DNA of 64,000 nucleotides from Billgrantia gudaonensis (GCF_900100195.1 NZ_FNES01000001.1:362356-426355); one strand, 5' to 3'. Numbered from the stretch's first letter, positions 7,306 through 16,530 are shown. Notes: generated by a model from the sequence alone, not told the origin. Numbers and translations are program-made.

Positions 7306-8447
7306 CAACGCCTCGACCCTGGCGGCGCCACGCCGGCTGGCTGTGGCTCAGCCTGATGAGCTTCACCACGCTGTTGATCCTCATCACCTACGAGACGCGC
7401 TGGGTCTACCCCGAAATTCATGCCTACTTCAGCCAGACCGGTAACCTGACCGGTCAGCAGCTTGCCACTCGTTCACGCGATTACTTGCAGGAGGGGCTGG
7501 GCGTGTTGCTGGAAGCCCCTGACGATGAAGCGGCACGCGAACAGGCGGCCTTTCGGGTGGATCTGGCGTACAGCCTCTTCGATATCGGTCTCTACCGGCG
7601 GGAATACGCCTGTACCGAGCCGAGCCTGGACTCGCTGGATGGCCTGAGCCGCCGGTTGTCTGCCGGCGACGTTCTGACGCCGGCCGAACTCAATCGCCAT
7701 CTACTGGGACCGATTGGCTGCCTCACCGAGATCGAGATGGATCAGCTCGATCGGCGTAGTGAGGTGACCAGTGCGTTCGTCGAAGACACTCGCCGTCATC
7801 AGGGGGTGGTGCTGGGTGGTAGCCTGGTGATCTTTCTCATGGGGCTGGTCTTCTGGTGGATGCACGAACGTCAGCGGCGCAATGCCGTGCGAGCCACTCG
7901 CGAAAGTCTGCGCTGGATGGGACGCGCCCTGCGCGATCCGCTGACCGGTGTCGGCAACCGTAGCGCCCTGCACGAAGACGTCATGGCTCAGACCGGTCAG
8001 GCCATGAGTCTGATGCTGATCGATATCGACTATTTCAAGCAGTACAACGACACCTTGGGCCATCCGGATGGCGATCGACTGCTGCGCCGACTGGCGCTGC
8101 TCATCGACGAGTCGCTGGCGGGGCAGGCGCGCCTCTATCGAATGGGGGGCGACGAGTTTGCGGCGCTGTTGCCTTGCCACGACGGATGCGGCCTGGCCCG
8201 GCGATGCGAGGAGATCACCGAACGCCTGCGCGAGGCGGCGATCGCCCATCCAGGGCATCCCGAAAACCGTTGCGTGACGCTCAGCATCGGTGCGGCCTGC
8301 TTCATCGCGGGAGAGGCCGGGTTCGCCGCTGGCTATGCGGCGGCCGACCGCGCGCTCTATCGCGTCAAGGAGCACGGCCGCAACGGCTGGGAGGCGAGCG
8401 AGGGCGAGGACGCCCAAGCCAACCGGGTCGACGCGAATCAGGCCTGA
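7302..8447 (+). CDS. Membrane diguanylate cyclase with periplasmic sensor domain
   Basis: A 381-residue c-di-GMP synthase. Helix 1 is at residues 13-30. A periplasmic domain of about 135 residues follows (34-168, with cysteines at 104 and 140 that could pair), then helix 2 (168-187). The GGDEF domain starts at DPLTGVGNR (212-220) and has LIDIDYFKQYND for metal binding and an intact GGDEF active site (282-286). The allosteric RxxD I-site five residues before GGDEF is absent, so product feedback inhibition is not expected. There is no EAL domain. The GTG start at 7302 overlaps the upstream stop by 4 bases, implying coupled translation with the periplasmic protein. Confidence 0.87.
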   Translation: MTTPRPWRRHAGWLWLSLMSFTTLLILITYETRWVYPEIHAYFSQTGNLTGQQLATRSRDYLQEGLGVLLEAPDDEAAREQAAFRVDLAYSLFDIGLYRREYACTEPSLDSLDGLSRRLSAGDVLTPAELNRHLLGPIGCLTEIEMDQLDRRSEVTSAFVEDTRRHQGVVLGGSLVIFLMGLVFWWMHERQRRNAVRATRESLRWMGRALRDPLTGVGNRSALHEDVMAQTGQAMSLMLIDIDYFKQYNDTLGHPDGDRLLRRLALLIDESLAGQARLYRMGGDEFAALLPCHDGCGLARRCEEITERLREAAIAHPGHPENRCVTLSIGAACFIAGEAGFAAGYAAADRALYRVKEHGRNGWEASEGEDAQANRVDANQA

Positions 8448-8457
8448 TCGGCCGTGC

Positions 8458-9159
8458 TCAGCGCACGGTCACGTCGCTTGCGGAGCGCGGCACATGCCAG
8501 CGGCTCTGCCAGGCACTCATCACTCGCTCGGGGTACCAGGTTTCCCCCAGGCTGCCGTTGTAGCGGGCCAGCGCTCGGGTTAGGTCGCCTTGCTCCATGG
8601 CAAGATAGTGGGCGAGGATCGTGCAGCCGTAGCGAAGGTTGCGCCATGGGTCCTCGAGGTCGTCGGCGGGCAGACCCAGCTCGTGGATCCAGAATGGCAT
8701 GATCTGCATCAGCCCTACGGCGCCGGCCGACGAGACGGCATCGGCGCGAAAGGCGCTCTCCACTTCGACCACCGCCAGCACCAGCTCCGGTGCCAGCCCG
8801 GCGAGTCCGGCTTCCTGGTAGAGACGCAACAGGAGAGTACGGCGTCGATCGCCATCGGCGATGAAGCCTGCCAGGCGCGGCTCCATGGTATCGACCCACT
8901 GCCGGGCCGTCCGGACGTCCATCGAGGCAGGCTTCGCACCTTGCAGGTCTTCCAGGGTGTCGCGTAGCGACGCTGGCCGTTCCGGGGCGGGCCGCGTCTC
9001 GGGAGATGCTGAGGGGCGCTCCGCCGATTCGGCACCGGCGGACAGCGGCAGGCAGGCCAACGTCAACAGGGCGATGGCCTGCCTGACATCAGCGCTTGAT
9101 CGTCTCGCCCAGGAAGTCAAGGATCTGCTCGGCCGGCACCATGGTGGCGTCGCTGTCAC
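8458..9159 (-). CDS. Lytic transglycosylase, SLT domain
   Basis: Periplasmic or outer-membrane murein hydrolase of the SLT (GH23) family that cleaves the MurNAc-GlcNAc bond. The SLT domain occupies roughly residues 115-225: the catalytic Glu in [13 protein letters not shown], the [10 protein letters not shown] motif and ALARYNGS. A signal peptide ends near LPLSAGA. The ATG start at 9159 overlaps the 3' end of proS by 71 bases. A TTG at 9120, still inside proS, would give a more typical signal peptide (start MTSWARRSS). The gene lies directly downstream of proS on the same strand. Confidence 0.8.
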   Translation of the reverse strand: MTATPPWCRPSRSLTSWARRSSADVRQAIALLTLACLPLSAGAESAERPSASPETRPAPERPASLRDTLEDLQGAKPASMDVRTARQWVDTMEPRLAGFIADGDRRRTLLLRLYQEAGLAGLAPELVLAVVEVESAFRADAVSSAGAVGLMQIMPFWIHELGLPADDLEDPWRNLRYGCTILAHYLAMEQGDLTRALARYNGSLGETWYPERVMSAWQSRWHVPRSASDVTVR

Positions 9160-10810
9160 GACGCCCCTTGTACTCGAGCTCGCCCTTGTCGAGGCTCCGA
9201 TCGCCCACCACCAGGCGGTGGGGGATGCCCATCAGTTCCTGGTCGGCGAACTTCACGCCGGGCCGCAGGTCGCGGTCGTCGAGAAGCACGTCGTAGCCGG
9301 CCTGGGTCAGTCTCTGGTAGAGCGCTTCGGATTCCTCGCGCACGCGCTGCGACTTGTGGGCGTTCATCGGCACCAGGGCGATGTGGAAGGGGGCGATGGC
9401 ATCGGGCCAGATGATGCCGGCGGCGTCATGGTTCTGCTCGATGGCGGCGGCCACCACGCGGGTCACGCCGATGCCGTAGCAGCCCATCCAGGGGTGCACG
9501 GCGCGGCCTTCGTCGCCGAGCACGGTGGCGTTCATCGCCTCGGAGTACTTCTTGCCGAGCTGGAAGACATGGCCCACTTCGATGCCGCGCTTGATGGCAA
9601 GCGTGCCTTTGCCGTCCGGCGAGGGGTCGCCCTCCACCACGTTGCGCAGGTCGGCCACCCTGGGCAGCGGTACGTCGCGCTCCCAGTTGATGCCGAAGTA
9701 GTGCTTGCCGTCGACGTTGGCACCGGCGCCGAAATCGCTCATCAGCGCCACGCTGCGGTCGATGACGAGCGGCATGTCGAGGTTCACCGGGCCCAGTGAG
9801 CCGGGGCCGGCGCCGACCGCTTCGCGGATCTCCTCTTCGCTGGCCATGGTCAGCGGCGCAGCCACTTCGGGCTGGTTCTCGGCCTTGATCTCGTTGAGCT
9901 CGTGGTCGCCGCGTACCAGCAGGGCGATCAAACCACCTTCGGCGCCATGTACCATCAGCGTCTTGATGGTCTTCTCGATGGGCAGACCGTGCTGCTCCAC
10001 CAGGGTGGCGATGGTGCGGGCGTTGGGCGTGTCGACCAGGCGCAGCTCTTCGCTCGGTGCAGGGCGTTGGGGCGTGGCATCGAGCGGCGCGGGCAGTGCC
10101 TCGGCCTTCTCGATGTTGGCGGCGTAGTCGGACTCCGTGGAGAAGACGATGGCGTCCTCGCCGGAATCGGCCAGCACGTGGAACTCGTGGGAGTCGGTGC
10201 CGCCGATGGCGCCGGTGTCGGCGAGCACGGCGCGGAAGTCGAGCCCCAGGCGGGCGAAGATGCGCGCGTAGGCGTCGTACATCACCTGGTAGGTCTCCTG
10301 CAGGGAGGCCTGGTCGACGTGGAAGGAGTAGGCGTCCTTCATGATGAATTCGCGCGCGCGCATCACCCCGAAGCGCGGGCGGATCTCGTCGCGGAACTTG
10401 GTCTGGATCTGGTAGAAGTTGGCCGGCAGCTGCTTGTAGCTGGAGAGCTCCTTGCGCATCAGGTCGGTGATCACCTCCTCGTGGGTGGGGCCGACGCAGT
10501 AGTCGCGTTCGTGGCGGTCCTTGAGGCGCAGCAACTCGGGGCCGTACTGTTCCCAGCGACCGGACTCCTGCCACAGCTCGGCAGGCTGCACCGCCGGCAT
10601 CAGCACCTCCTGGGCGCCGGCACGGTCCATCTCCTCGCGCACGATGCGCTCCACCTTGCGCAGAGTCTTCAGGCCCACCGGCAGCCAGGTGTAGAGCCCC
10701 GAGGTGAGGCGGCGAATCATGCCGGCGCGCAGCATCAGCTGGTGGCTGACGATCTCGGCGTCGGCGGGCGTTTCCTTGAGTGTGGCGATCAGCAGTTGGG
10801 TGGCGCGCAT
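9089..10810 (-). CDS. proS: Prolyl-tRNA synthetase, bacterial type
   Basis: A 573-residue class II aminoacyl-tRNA synthetase charging tRNA-Pro. The N-terminal catalytic part has [19 protein letters not shown] (motif 1 region), [20 protein letters not shown] (motif 2) and [16 protein letters not shown] (motif 3, near residue 445). An editing INS domain lies between motifs 2 and 3 (about residues 225-405), followed by the anticodon-binding domain. The length matches the long bacterial type. Start 10810 gives [19 protein letters not shown], the usual N-terminus; the longer frame to 10903 would add 31 poor residues. A separate YbaK-type deacylase at 38861 may add trans editing. Confidence 0.97.
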   Translation of the reverse strand: MRATQLLIATLKETPADAEIVSHQLMLRAGMIRRLTSGLYTWLPVGLKTLRKVERIVREEMDRAGAQEVLMPAVQPAELWQESGRWEQYGPELLRLKDRHERDYCVGPTHEEVITDLMRKELSSYKQLPANFYQIQTKFRDEIRPRFGVMRAREFIMKDAYSFHVDQASLQETYQVMYDAYARIFARLGLDFRAVLADTGAIGGTDSHEFHVLADSGEDAIVFSTESDYAANIEKAEALPAPLDATPQRPAPSEELRLVDTPNARTIATLVEQHGLPIEKTIKTLMVHGAEGGLIALLVRGDHELNEIKAENQPEVAAPLTMASEEEIREAVGAGPGSLGPVNLDMPLVIDRSVALMSDFGAGANVDGKHYFGINWERDVPLPRVADLRNVVEGDPSPDGKGTLAIKRGIEVGHVFQLGKKYSEAMNATVLGDEGRAVHPWMGCYGIGVTRVVAAAIEQNHDAAGIIWPDAIAPFHIALVPMNAHKSQRVREESEALYQRLTQAGYDVLLDDRDLRPGVKFADQELMGIPHRLVVGDRSLDKGELEYKGRRDSDATMVPAEQILDFLGETIKR

Positions 10811-10910
10811 GGGTCCGGCGGTTCCTTGAGCTCTTCGAACGGGAGGGGCCGCGAGTCGGCCGCAATGACCCCGCATTGTACGGCCAAGCGCAGGGCGCGG
10901 CAAAAGCCGG

Positions 10911-11504
10911 TCAGGCCAGCGTCTTCAGCCAGAACACCATGGGCTTGTCGGTCACCTCGGTCTGGTCGATGTCCTTCCAGTGGAAGGTGGTGGTCAGCTC
11001 GGGCTGGCGCTCGTAGCCCTGGGCGCGCCAGAAGCCGTGCAGCGGCACGTAGCCCTCCGGCTTCAGCGGGTGGTCGTCGGGGCGCTCCACGGCGCAGAAG
11101 GCGACGATGGCGAAGCCTTGCCGGGCGGCATGCCCCTCCCGTTCGGCCATGAAGGCCTTGCCGATGCCGCGGCCGCGGTAGGCCGGCAACAGCACCGATT
11201 CGCCGTAGTAGAAGATCTGGGCGATGTCGTAGCCCGCCTGCTCGAAGGGGGCGCGGAACTCCTCGACGTCGTCGGTGAGCGGCATGCCGGTGGCGGCACC
11301 GACCAGTATGTCGCCGTCGAAGGCGAGCACGAAGAGGCTGTCGGGGCACTCGGCGTAGCGGCGCAGGTAGGTCGCCTCGTAGTCGAAGTCGCCGTCGTAG
11401 AGGTAGGGGAAGTCGCGGAAGACGCGGATGCGCAGGCGTGCCAAGTCCTCGAGGTGCGGGCCGATGGCCTCGCCCTGGCAGGTCGTCAGCTGGATCTCGG
11501 CCAT
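10911..11504 (-). CDS. GNAT-family N-acetyltransferase
   Basis: A 197-residue acetyltransferase. The acetyl-CoA loop reads [14 protein letters not shown] (residues 105-118), preceded by the strand YYGESVLLP and followed by the C-terminal [13 protein letters not shown] segment. The substrate cannot be read from the sequence; no resistance or ribosomal-protein acetylase signature is evident. It ends 100 bases upstream of the proS start on the same strand and may be co-transcribed with it. Confidence 0.82.
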   Translation of the reverse strand: MAEIQLTTCQGEAIGPHLEDLARLRIRVFRDFPYLYDGDFDYEATYLRRYAECPDSLFVLAFDGDILVGAATGMPLTDDVEEFRAPFEQAGYDIAQIFYYGESVLLPAYRGRGIGKAFMAEREGHAARQGFAIVAFCAVERPDDHPLKPEGYVPLHGFWRAQGYERQPELTTTFHWKDIDQTEVTDKPMVFWLKTLA

Positions 11505-11671
11505 GGGGAGCTCCGTCAGCGGGTGAAACGCGAAATGGATGGGAACTGCTTCCGATTTTGCCGATCGGGACTCCGGCCGACAACGTCACCCTGGCGTCAA
11601 GCCCCGGGTTGCCGTGCGCGATGACGGTTCCGGACATTCCCTGGTCGCTCCTGCCCCGACGCCGGTTGCCT

Positions 11672-12430
11672 TCACGCCGCCAACAGCCGCCGTAGCACCA
11701 GCCCCAGCAGCAGTGCGCTGGTGACGCTGAGCAGGGTGCCCAGTAGCACGTATTCGGTGAGCTTGCGGTCCTGCGCTTCGCGCAGGTCGCCGAAGCGCAG
11801 CACCGACTTGGCAACGAGCAGAAAGCCCACTGCGGCGAGCTGGTCGAGCAATGCCAGGGTCAGTACCAGGGTGCGCTCGAGCATGCCGATGCGTGTCCCG
11901 GCCCGGGCCAGGGTGCCTGGCGCGCTGAGCTGTTCGCTCCAGCGCTGCATGGCCAGCGCGATGGCAAAGGCGGCCGGGCGTGTCACCAGCAGGTAAGCCG
12001 TGGCAACCCCCAGCGTCTCGGGCGAGACGAGCCAGCCGACGGCCGCATCGAGTGGCCGGGCGCTGCCCAGCCAGACGAGCCACACCCCCGCCAGCACCAG
12101 CCAGTGCAGTGCCTGGTCGAGCAGGAACCAGCGCAGCCGACCCGGCGGCAGCCGCGCCTTGGCCAGGTCGATCAGCCAGTGACTCACGATTACCGCCACG
12201 GCCCCGACCAGTGCCGCTACCAGCCCCGGTGCGTCGGCCATGCTCAGGCCCGCGACGGCGAGCACCGCGAAGGTCAGTGCGCCATGTACCAGCACGTGGT
12301 GGATGAGGTGTCGCGAGCGATGCTTGCGATGCTGGCGATCCTCGACCCAGGCGAGCGGCTGAAGCAGAAAGTCACCCGCCAGGTGAGCGAGCAGCAGCGC
12401 CAGCAGCACGGCAAGTTCGGCGGCGGTCAT
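11672..12430 (-). CDS. DUF3307 membrane protein, SatD partner
   Basis: A 252-residue integral membrane protein with several predicted helices. The N-terminus carries the DUF3307 signature (LAHLAGDFLLQPLAWVEDRQ, then HHVLVHGALTF and VSHWLIDLAKARL). The function is unknown. The ATG at 12430 overlaps the stop of the upstream satD-like gene by 4 bases, so the two are a translationally coupled operon. SatD and DUF3307 genes are commonly paired. The frame extends upstream to 12853, but that part duplicates SatD coding sequence in another frame and is not used. Confidence 0.83.
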   Translation of the reverse strand: MTAAELAVLLALLLAHLAGDFLLQPLAWVEDRQHRKHRSRHLIHHVLVHGALTFAVLAVAGLSMADAPGLVAALVGAVAVIVSHWLIDLAKARLPPGRLRWFLLDQALHWLVLAGVWLVWLGSARPLDAAVGWLVSPETLGVATAYLLVTRPAAFAIALAMQRWSEQLSAPGTLARAGTRIGMLERTLVLTLALLDQLAAVGFLLVAKSVLRFGDLREAQDRKLTEYVLLGTLLSVTSALLLGLVLRRLLAA

Positions 12431-13074
12431 GGACGCTCCTTGCGGTCGGCCAGGCGTTCGGCGAAATAGGCGAGGGTGTCGGCGAGCAGCGGCCAGCGCG
12501 CCACGCGCAGGCGCTTGTGTACACTGGGCTGGCGAATGCCGAGCCGCTCGGCCAGCGCCTGCTGGGAGCGCGCTTCTTCCAGGCTCAGTCGCACCACCTC
12601 CGCCGAGTACGGCGACCAGCTCGCCACCAGGTCGTCGAGGTAGCGCACCAGCAGGGCCAGGCCGCCGTCGTCGCTTTCGTCGAGCAGTGCCAGCGATAGT
12701 CGCGCCGGCCCTTCGGCCAGCGTATCCAGCCCCTGGCCGGATTGCACGAAGGGGGCGTCGTCGGCGTTGGTGAGGCGTCGCTCGCCGTGCCAGTGCGATG
12801 CGCCTACTGCCACAGCGAGGCGCGCGTCCCAGCGCTGCTCGGGTTCGGAGCACTCGATCAGCGCTGCGCGCAGGGCAATGGCCACCGTCATGGCCGGGCG
12901 GGGGTCGGGCAGGGCGAGTTGGAAGGCATCGCCGCGGAAGCGTTCGGCGCGGCCGCCGTTGCGGGCGACCAGCGCCGCCAGGGTGTCATCCAGCAGACGG
13001 TAGAGGCGAGTGCGGTCCCGCACCTGGCGGGAATCGATGACATCGCCTGTCAGCACAGCGATTCGCTGGGACAT
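12427..13074 (-). CDS. SatD-family protein with C-terminal helix-turn-helix
   Basis: A 215-residue SatD-family protein. The N-terminal segment MSQRIAVLTGDVIDSRQV is family-typical. The C-terminal 50 residues contain a likely helix-turn-helix (SQQALAERLGIRQPSVHKRLR, about 169-189), so the protein probably binds DNA. SatD was named from an acid-stress locus in Streptococcus; its biochemical role is not settled. Two 18-bp palindromes overlap its promoter, which suggests autoregulation by this protein (inference). It is coupled to the DUF3307 gene by a 4-base overlap. Confidence 0.83.
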   Translation of the reverse strand: MSQRIAVLTGDVIDSRQVRDRTRLYRLLDDTLAALVARNGGRAERFRGDAFQLALPDPRPAMTVAIALRAALIECSEPEQRWDARLAVAVGASHWHGERRLTNADDAPFVQSGQGLDTLAEGPARLSLALLDESDDGGLALLVRYLDDLVASWSPYSAEVVRLSLEEARSQQALAERLGIRQPSVHKRLRVARWPLLADTLAYFAERLADRKERP

Positions 13075-13105
13075 GACAACGAGGGCTCCATTCAGTGTCG
13101 CCTTC

Positions 13106-13134
13106 AGTATAGCCCTTAAAGACTATGTTGCCAG
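13106..13134 (-). promoter_or_regulatory. Predicted sigma70 promoter of the satD-DUF3307 operon
   Basis: Read on the minus strand, a -35 element CTGGCA (13134-13129) and a -10 element TATACT (13111-13106) are separated by 17 bp. They lie 32 bases upstream of the satD start. One 18-bp palindrome overlaps the -10 and fills the spacer, as expected for a repressor site. Confidence 0.6.
13109..13126. promoter_or_regulatory. Operator-like palindrome A before satD
   Basis: ATAGCCCTTAAAGACTAT is an 18-bp palindrome fitting ATAGYCYTTAARGRCTAT on both strands. It covers the -10 element and spacer of the predicted satD promoter, so a bound protein would block polymerase. The SatD helix-turn-helix protein is the obvious candidate binder (inference). 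Confidence 0.6.
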
Positions 13135-13137
13135 TAA

Positions 13138-13155
13138 ATAACCCTTAGGGGCTAT
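13138..13155. promoter_or_regulatory. Operator-like palindrome B before satD
   Basis: ATAACCCTTAGGGGCTAT matches palindrome A at nearly every consensus position. Its centre is 29 bp from that of site A, just upstream of the -35 element. Two copies of the same rare palindrome in 47 bp argue strongly for a real operator pair. Confidence 0.6.
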
Positions 13156-13180
13156 AAATTGGGTGAATAACCCGGCACCG

Positions 13181-14359
13181 CTATTTGGCGAGCTCGCCCA
13201 TGGCCCTCTCGAGGCCTTCCAGCGTCATTGGATACATGCGGTCGTCGACCAGTTGGCGGATCAGTTGGGTGGAGTGGGTGAACTCCCAGGCGCGTGGCGG
13301 CATGGGGTTGAGCCACGCCAGGCGAGGGAACTTGTCGACGAGGCGCTTCAGCCACACTGCGCCGGCCTCGTCGTTGAAGTGTTCGACGCTGCCGCCGGGG
13401 TGGGTGATCTCGTACGGTGACATGGCGGCGTCGCCGACGATCACCACCTGGTAGTCGGCCCCATAGGTGTGCAGCACGTCCATCGTCGGGATGCGTTCAT
13501 GATGGCGACGGGAGTTGTCGCGCCACACCCCCTCGTAGAGGCAGTTGTGGAAGTAGTAGGGCTCCAGGTGCTTGAATTCCGCTCGCGCCGCGGAGAAGAG
13601 CTCTTCGCAGGTACGGATGTGGTCGTCCATGGAGCCGCCCACGTCGAGCAGCAGCAGAACCTTCACGGCGTTGTGGCGCTCGGGGCGCATCTGCACGTTG
13701 AGCAGACCGGCGTCGCGGGCCGTCTCGAGGATGGTGGCGTCGACGTCGAACTCCGCCGCCGCGCCTTGGCGGGCGAACTTGCGCAGCCGGCGCAGCGCCA
13801 TCTTGATGTTGCGCGTGCCGAGCTCGAGGCTATCGTCGTAGTCGCGGAAGCGCCGCTCGTCCCATACCTTCACCGCCCGGCGGTGGCGCGAGCCCTCCTG
13901 GCCGATGCGGATGCCCTCGGGGTTGTAGCCGTAGGCGCCGAAGGGGCTGGTGCCGCCGGTGCCGATCCACTTGTTGCCGCCGGCGTGGCGCTCCTGCTGT
14001 TCCTCGAGGCGCTGCTTGAAGGTCTCGATCAGTTTCTCGAGCCCGCCCAGCGACTCGATCTGGGCTTTCTCTTCCTCGGAGAGCTGCTTCTCGAACTCGC
14101 GGCGCAGCCAGTCGTCAGGGATCAGCGCCTCGATGGCAGCGTCGAGGTTCGAAAGCCCCTCGAACCAGGCGGCGAAGGCACGATCGAAGCGGTCGAAGTG
14201 GCGTTCGTCCTTGACCAGCACGGTACGGGCAATCCGGTAGAAGGCCTCCATGTCGGCGAACACCACGCCGCGCTCGACCACCGCGTGAAGATCGAGCAGC
14301 TCGCGCAGCGACACCGGCACGCCGGCACGCTTCAGGGTCTCGAACAGGCCGATGAACAT
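13181..14359 (-). CDS. CoxE-like von Willebrand factor A domain protein
   Basis: A 392-residue VWA-domain protein of the CoxE type. An N-terminal helical region is followed by a GG-rich linker (about 125-160) and a VWA domain whose MIDAS motif reads DVGGSM (D239, G241, S243). A conserved PPRAWEFTHST segment lies near the C-terminus. Together with the adjacent MoxR-type ATPase it forms the classic MoxR-VWA pair, thought to assemble or insert metal cofactors in target enzymes. No target enzyme gene is adjacent, so the client is unknown. It lies 3 bases after the moxR stop on the same strand. Confidence 0.87.
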   Translation of the reverse strand: MFIGLFETLKRAGVPVSLRELLDLHAVVERGVVFADMEAFYRIARTVLVKDERHFDRFDRAFAAWFEGLSNLDAAIEALIPDDWLRREFEKQLSEEEKAQIESLGGLEKLIETFKQRLEEQQERHAGGNKWIGTGGTSPFGAYGYNPEGIRIGQEGSRHRRAVKVWDERRFRDYDDSLELGTRNIKMALRRLRKFARQGAAAEFDVDATILETARDAGLLNVQMRPERHNAVKVLLLLDVGGSMDDHIRTCEELFSAARAEFKHLEPYYFHNCLYEGVWRDNSRRHHERIPTMDVLHTYGADYQVVIVGDAAMSPYEITHPGGSVEHFNDEAGAVWLKRLVDKFPRLAWLNPMPPRAWEFTHSTQLIRQLVDDRMYPMTLEGLERAMGELAK

Positions 14360-14362
14360 CGG

Positions 14363-15208
14363 TTACCTGCCTTGCCTGCGCAGCATGAAGGCCAGTCGCT
14401 CGAGCAGTTGCGTGTCCTGCTCGTTCTTCACCAGGGCCCCGGCCAGCGGCGGGATCGCCTTCACCGGGTCGCGCTGGTAGAGCGCCTCGCGGGCCAGGTC
14501 GTCGGCCATCAACAGCTTCAGCCAGTCGACCAGCTCCGAGGTGGAGGGCTTCTTCTTGAGGCCCGGCGCCTGGCGCAGGTCGAAGAACACCTCCAGCGCC
14601 TCGCCGACCAGCTTGGGCGCGATGTCGGGGAAGTGCACGTCGACGATGGCCTGCATGGTCTCGCGGTCGGGGAACTCGATGTAGTGAAAGAAACAGCGGC
14701 GCAGGAAGGCGTCGGGCAGTTCCTTTTCGTTGTTGGAGGTGATGACGATGATCGGGCGGTGCTTGGCGGTGATGGTCTCGCCGGTCTCGTAGACGTGGAA
14801 TTCCATGCGATCCAGCTCCTGGAGCAGGTCGTTGGGGAATTCGATGTCCGCCTTGTCGATCTCGTCGATCAGCAGCACCACGCGCTGGTCGGCGGTGAAG
14901 GCCTCCCACAGCTTGCCGGGCTTGATGTAGTTGGCGACGTTCTCCACCCCCTCGATGCCGAGCTGGGAATCGCGCAGGCGACTCACCGCGTCGTACTCGT
15001 AGAGCCCTTGGGCCGCCTTGGTGGAGGACTTGATGTGCCAGGTGATCAGGCGAGTGTCCAGCGAGCTCGCCAGTTCCTCGGCGAGCAGCGTCTTGCCGGT
15101 GCCCGGCTCGCCCTTGATCAGCAGCGGCCGCTCGAGGGTCACGGCGGCGTTCACCGCCTGCTCGAGGGCCTCGGTGGCCACGTAGGTGGCAGTGGAAGTA
15201 AATGCCAT
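14363..15208 (-). CDS. MoxR-type AAA+ ATPase
   Basis: A 281-residue AAA+ ATPase of the MoxR family. Walker A is GEPGTGKT (33-40), Walker B is VLLIDEIDKAD (111-121), sensor 1 lies in IIVITSNNEKELPDAF, and an Arg finger follows in LRRCFFHYIEFP. It probably works with the VWA protein encoded immediately downstream as a chaperone for cofactor insertion. The start at 15208 opens with MAFTSTATYVATEALEQAV; the frame extends to 15751 through non-coding DNA and the antisense of the cupin gene, which I discount. Confidence 0.9.
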   Translation of the reverse strand: MAFTSTATYVATEALEQAVNAAVTLERPLLIKGEPGTGKTLLAEELASSLDTRLITWHIKSSTKAAQGLYEYDAVSRLRDSQLGIEGVENVANYIKPGKLWEAFTADQRVVLLIDEIDKADIEFPNDLLQELDRMEFHVYETGETITAKHRPIIVITSNNEKELPDAFLRRCFFHYIEFPDRETMQAIVDVHFPDIAPKLVGEALEVFFDLRQAPGLKKKPSTSELVDWLKLLMADDLAREALYQRDPVKAIPPLAGALVKNEQDTQLLERLAFMLRRQGR

Positions 15209-15442
15209 GGAGTCGTGCCTCGGCTGGGGAAACACTGCACGAATGCTTGCGCGGGCGCCTTGCGCGTCATCCCGCTCGCCGATTCGTTCAGCGTTTCCCT
15301 GAATCGTCGGGAAAGGTTCGCAATCGAACGAGTGTACGGAAGGGCGGGGGAGGGGACAAACCCATTTCTGCGGCAAGTGGCCCTTTACACTAGCCAGAGG
15401 TAGTTCCGATGTCGACTTGATGGACGTAAGGAGAAGAAGGCG

Positions 15443-15763
15443 GTGATAAAGAACCTGTTCGCATCGATTCCCCTCTCCCTGGAAGCAGAGCAGTTCGAGG
15501 AGCTGGCGGGTGGCAAGGACGTGAGGGTCGAGCGCATCGTCTCGCGCGGCCACGCCTCGCCGGAACACGGCTGGTACGACCAGCCACAGCACGAGTGGGT
15601 GGTGGTGCTGCAGGGGCGGGCCGTGCTCGCCTTCGAGCAGGGCGACGACGTGGTCCTCGCGCCCGGCGACCACCTCACGATTCCGGCGCACTGCCGGCAC
15701 CGCGTCAAGTGGACCGACCCGCAGCAGGCGACCCTGTGGCTGGCGGTGCACTATTCTGCGTGA
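15443..15763 (+). CDS. Small cupin-domain protein
   Basis: A 106-residue single-domain cupin. It carries HGWYDQPQHEWVVVLQGRAVL and then LAPGDHLTIPAHCRHRV, giving the two cupin motifs with metal-binding histidines. Such proteins are often annotated as cupin phosphomannose isomerase-like; the substrate is unknown. It starts at GTG with AAGGAGAAGAAGG just upstream. Transcribed away from moxR; the 234-bp interval between them should hold both promoters, although I cannot point to convincing elements. Confidence 0.82.
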   Translation: MIKNLFASIPLSLEAEQFEELAGGKDVRVERIVSRGHASPEHGWYDQPQHEWVVVLQGRAVLAFEQGDDVVLAPGDHLTIPAHCRHRVKWTDPQQATLWLAVHYSA

Positions 15764-15861
15764 AGGAAATTTGGCGCCACGCTCATCCAGGACGCACCGG
15801 CTGTCGATTGCGCGGAGCCTCGTTCGACGATTGGGTGCGAGTAAACCAAGAGGAGGAGCTC

Positions 15862-16530
15862 ATGCGAAAAGTGATTGTCGGCGCCATGGTTTCGCTGGAT
15901 GGCGTCATGCAGGCGCCTGGCGGGCCTCAAGAAGACCCGACCGGCGGATTCGGCTACGGCGGCTGGGTCGCACCGCTGGCGGACGAGGTGTTCGGTGAAG
16001 AGATCGACAAGCTGTTCGGTCAGCGGTTCGACCTGCTGCTCGGACGCAAGACGTACGAGATATTCGCCGCGCACTGGCCGTATGCCGAGGACGGACCGGA
16101 TGACTCCATCGCCAGGACCTTCAATTCGATCACCAAGTACGTGGCGACCCGAAGGGGCCTGGAGCTGACCTGGAAGGACTCGGTGGCCCTGCGTGACGCG
16201 GCGTCCGATGTCGCCAGGCTGAAGCGGGAAGACGGACCGGCGCTGGTGACGCAAGGCAGCAGCGACCTGATCCGAACCTTGCTGGCGGAGGAACTCGTCG
16301 ACGAGATCCATCTCTTTACATTCCCGGTCGTGCTCGGTGGAGGCAAGAGATTGTTCGACGACGGCGCGCAAGCCGCGGCGTTCAAGCTCGCCGCCAGTCG
16401 CGAGTCGCCCAACGGTATCGTGATCGCGCGGTACGTGCGCGACGGCGCGGTGACGACCGGTGACTTCGCCATGGATCCCCCCACGGCGGCGGAGCTCGCA
16501 CGGCGCGAGAAGATGCAGCGAGAGAAGTAG
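15862..16530 (+). CDS. DHFR/RibD C-terminal-like reductase family protein
   Basis: A 222-residue protein of the dihydrofolate-reductase-like (RibD C-terminal) family. The N-terminus MRKVIVGAMVSLDGVMQAPG, the segment FDLLLGRKTYEIFAAHWP, GPALVTQGSSDLIRTLL and the cofactor-site strand FPVVLGGGKRLFDDG are diagnostic. These stand-alone members are usually NADPH-binding reductases of unknown substrate. The start has AGGAGGAG about 5 bases upstream. Codon use looks less extreme in GC than in the neighbouring genes, shared with the next gene, which may indicate recent acquisition. Confidence 0.83.
   Translation: MRKVIVGAMVSLDGVMQAPGGPQEDPTGGFGYGGWVAPLADEVFGEEIDKLFGQRFDLLLGRKTYEIFAAHWPYAEDGPDDSIARTFNSITKYVATRRGLELTWKDSVALRDAASDVARLKREDGPALVTQGSSDLIRTLLAEELVDEIHLFTFPVVLGGGKRLFDDGAQAAAFKLAASRESPNGIVIARYVRDGAVTTGDFAMDPPTAAELARREKMQREK

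Noticed and set aside
13469..15403. A 644-codon plus-strand open frame opposite the CoxE and MoxR genes
   Set aside because: It is the antisense shadow of two clearly conserved genes in high-GC DNA; its product is His/Gln/Val-rich low-complexity sequence with no recognisable domain.
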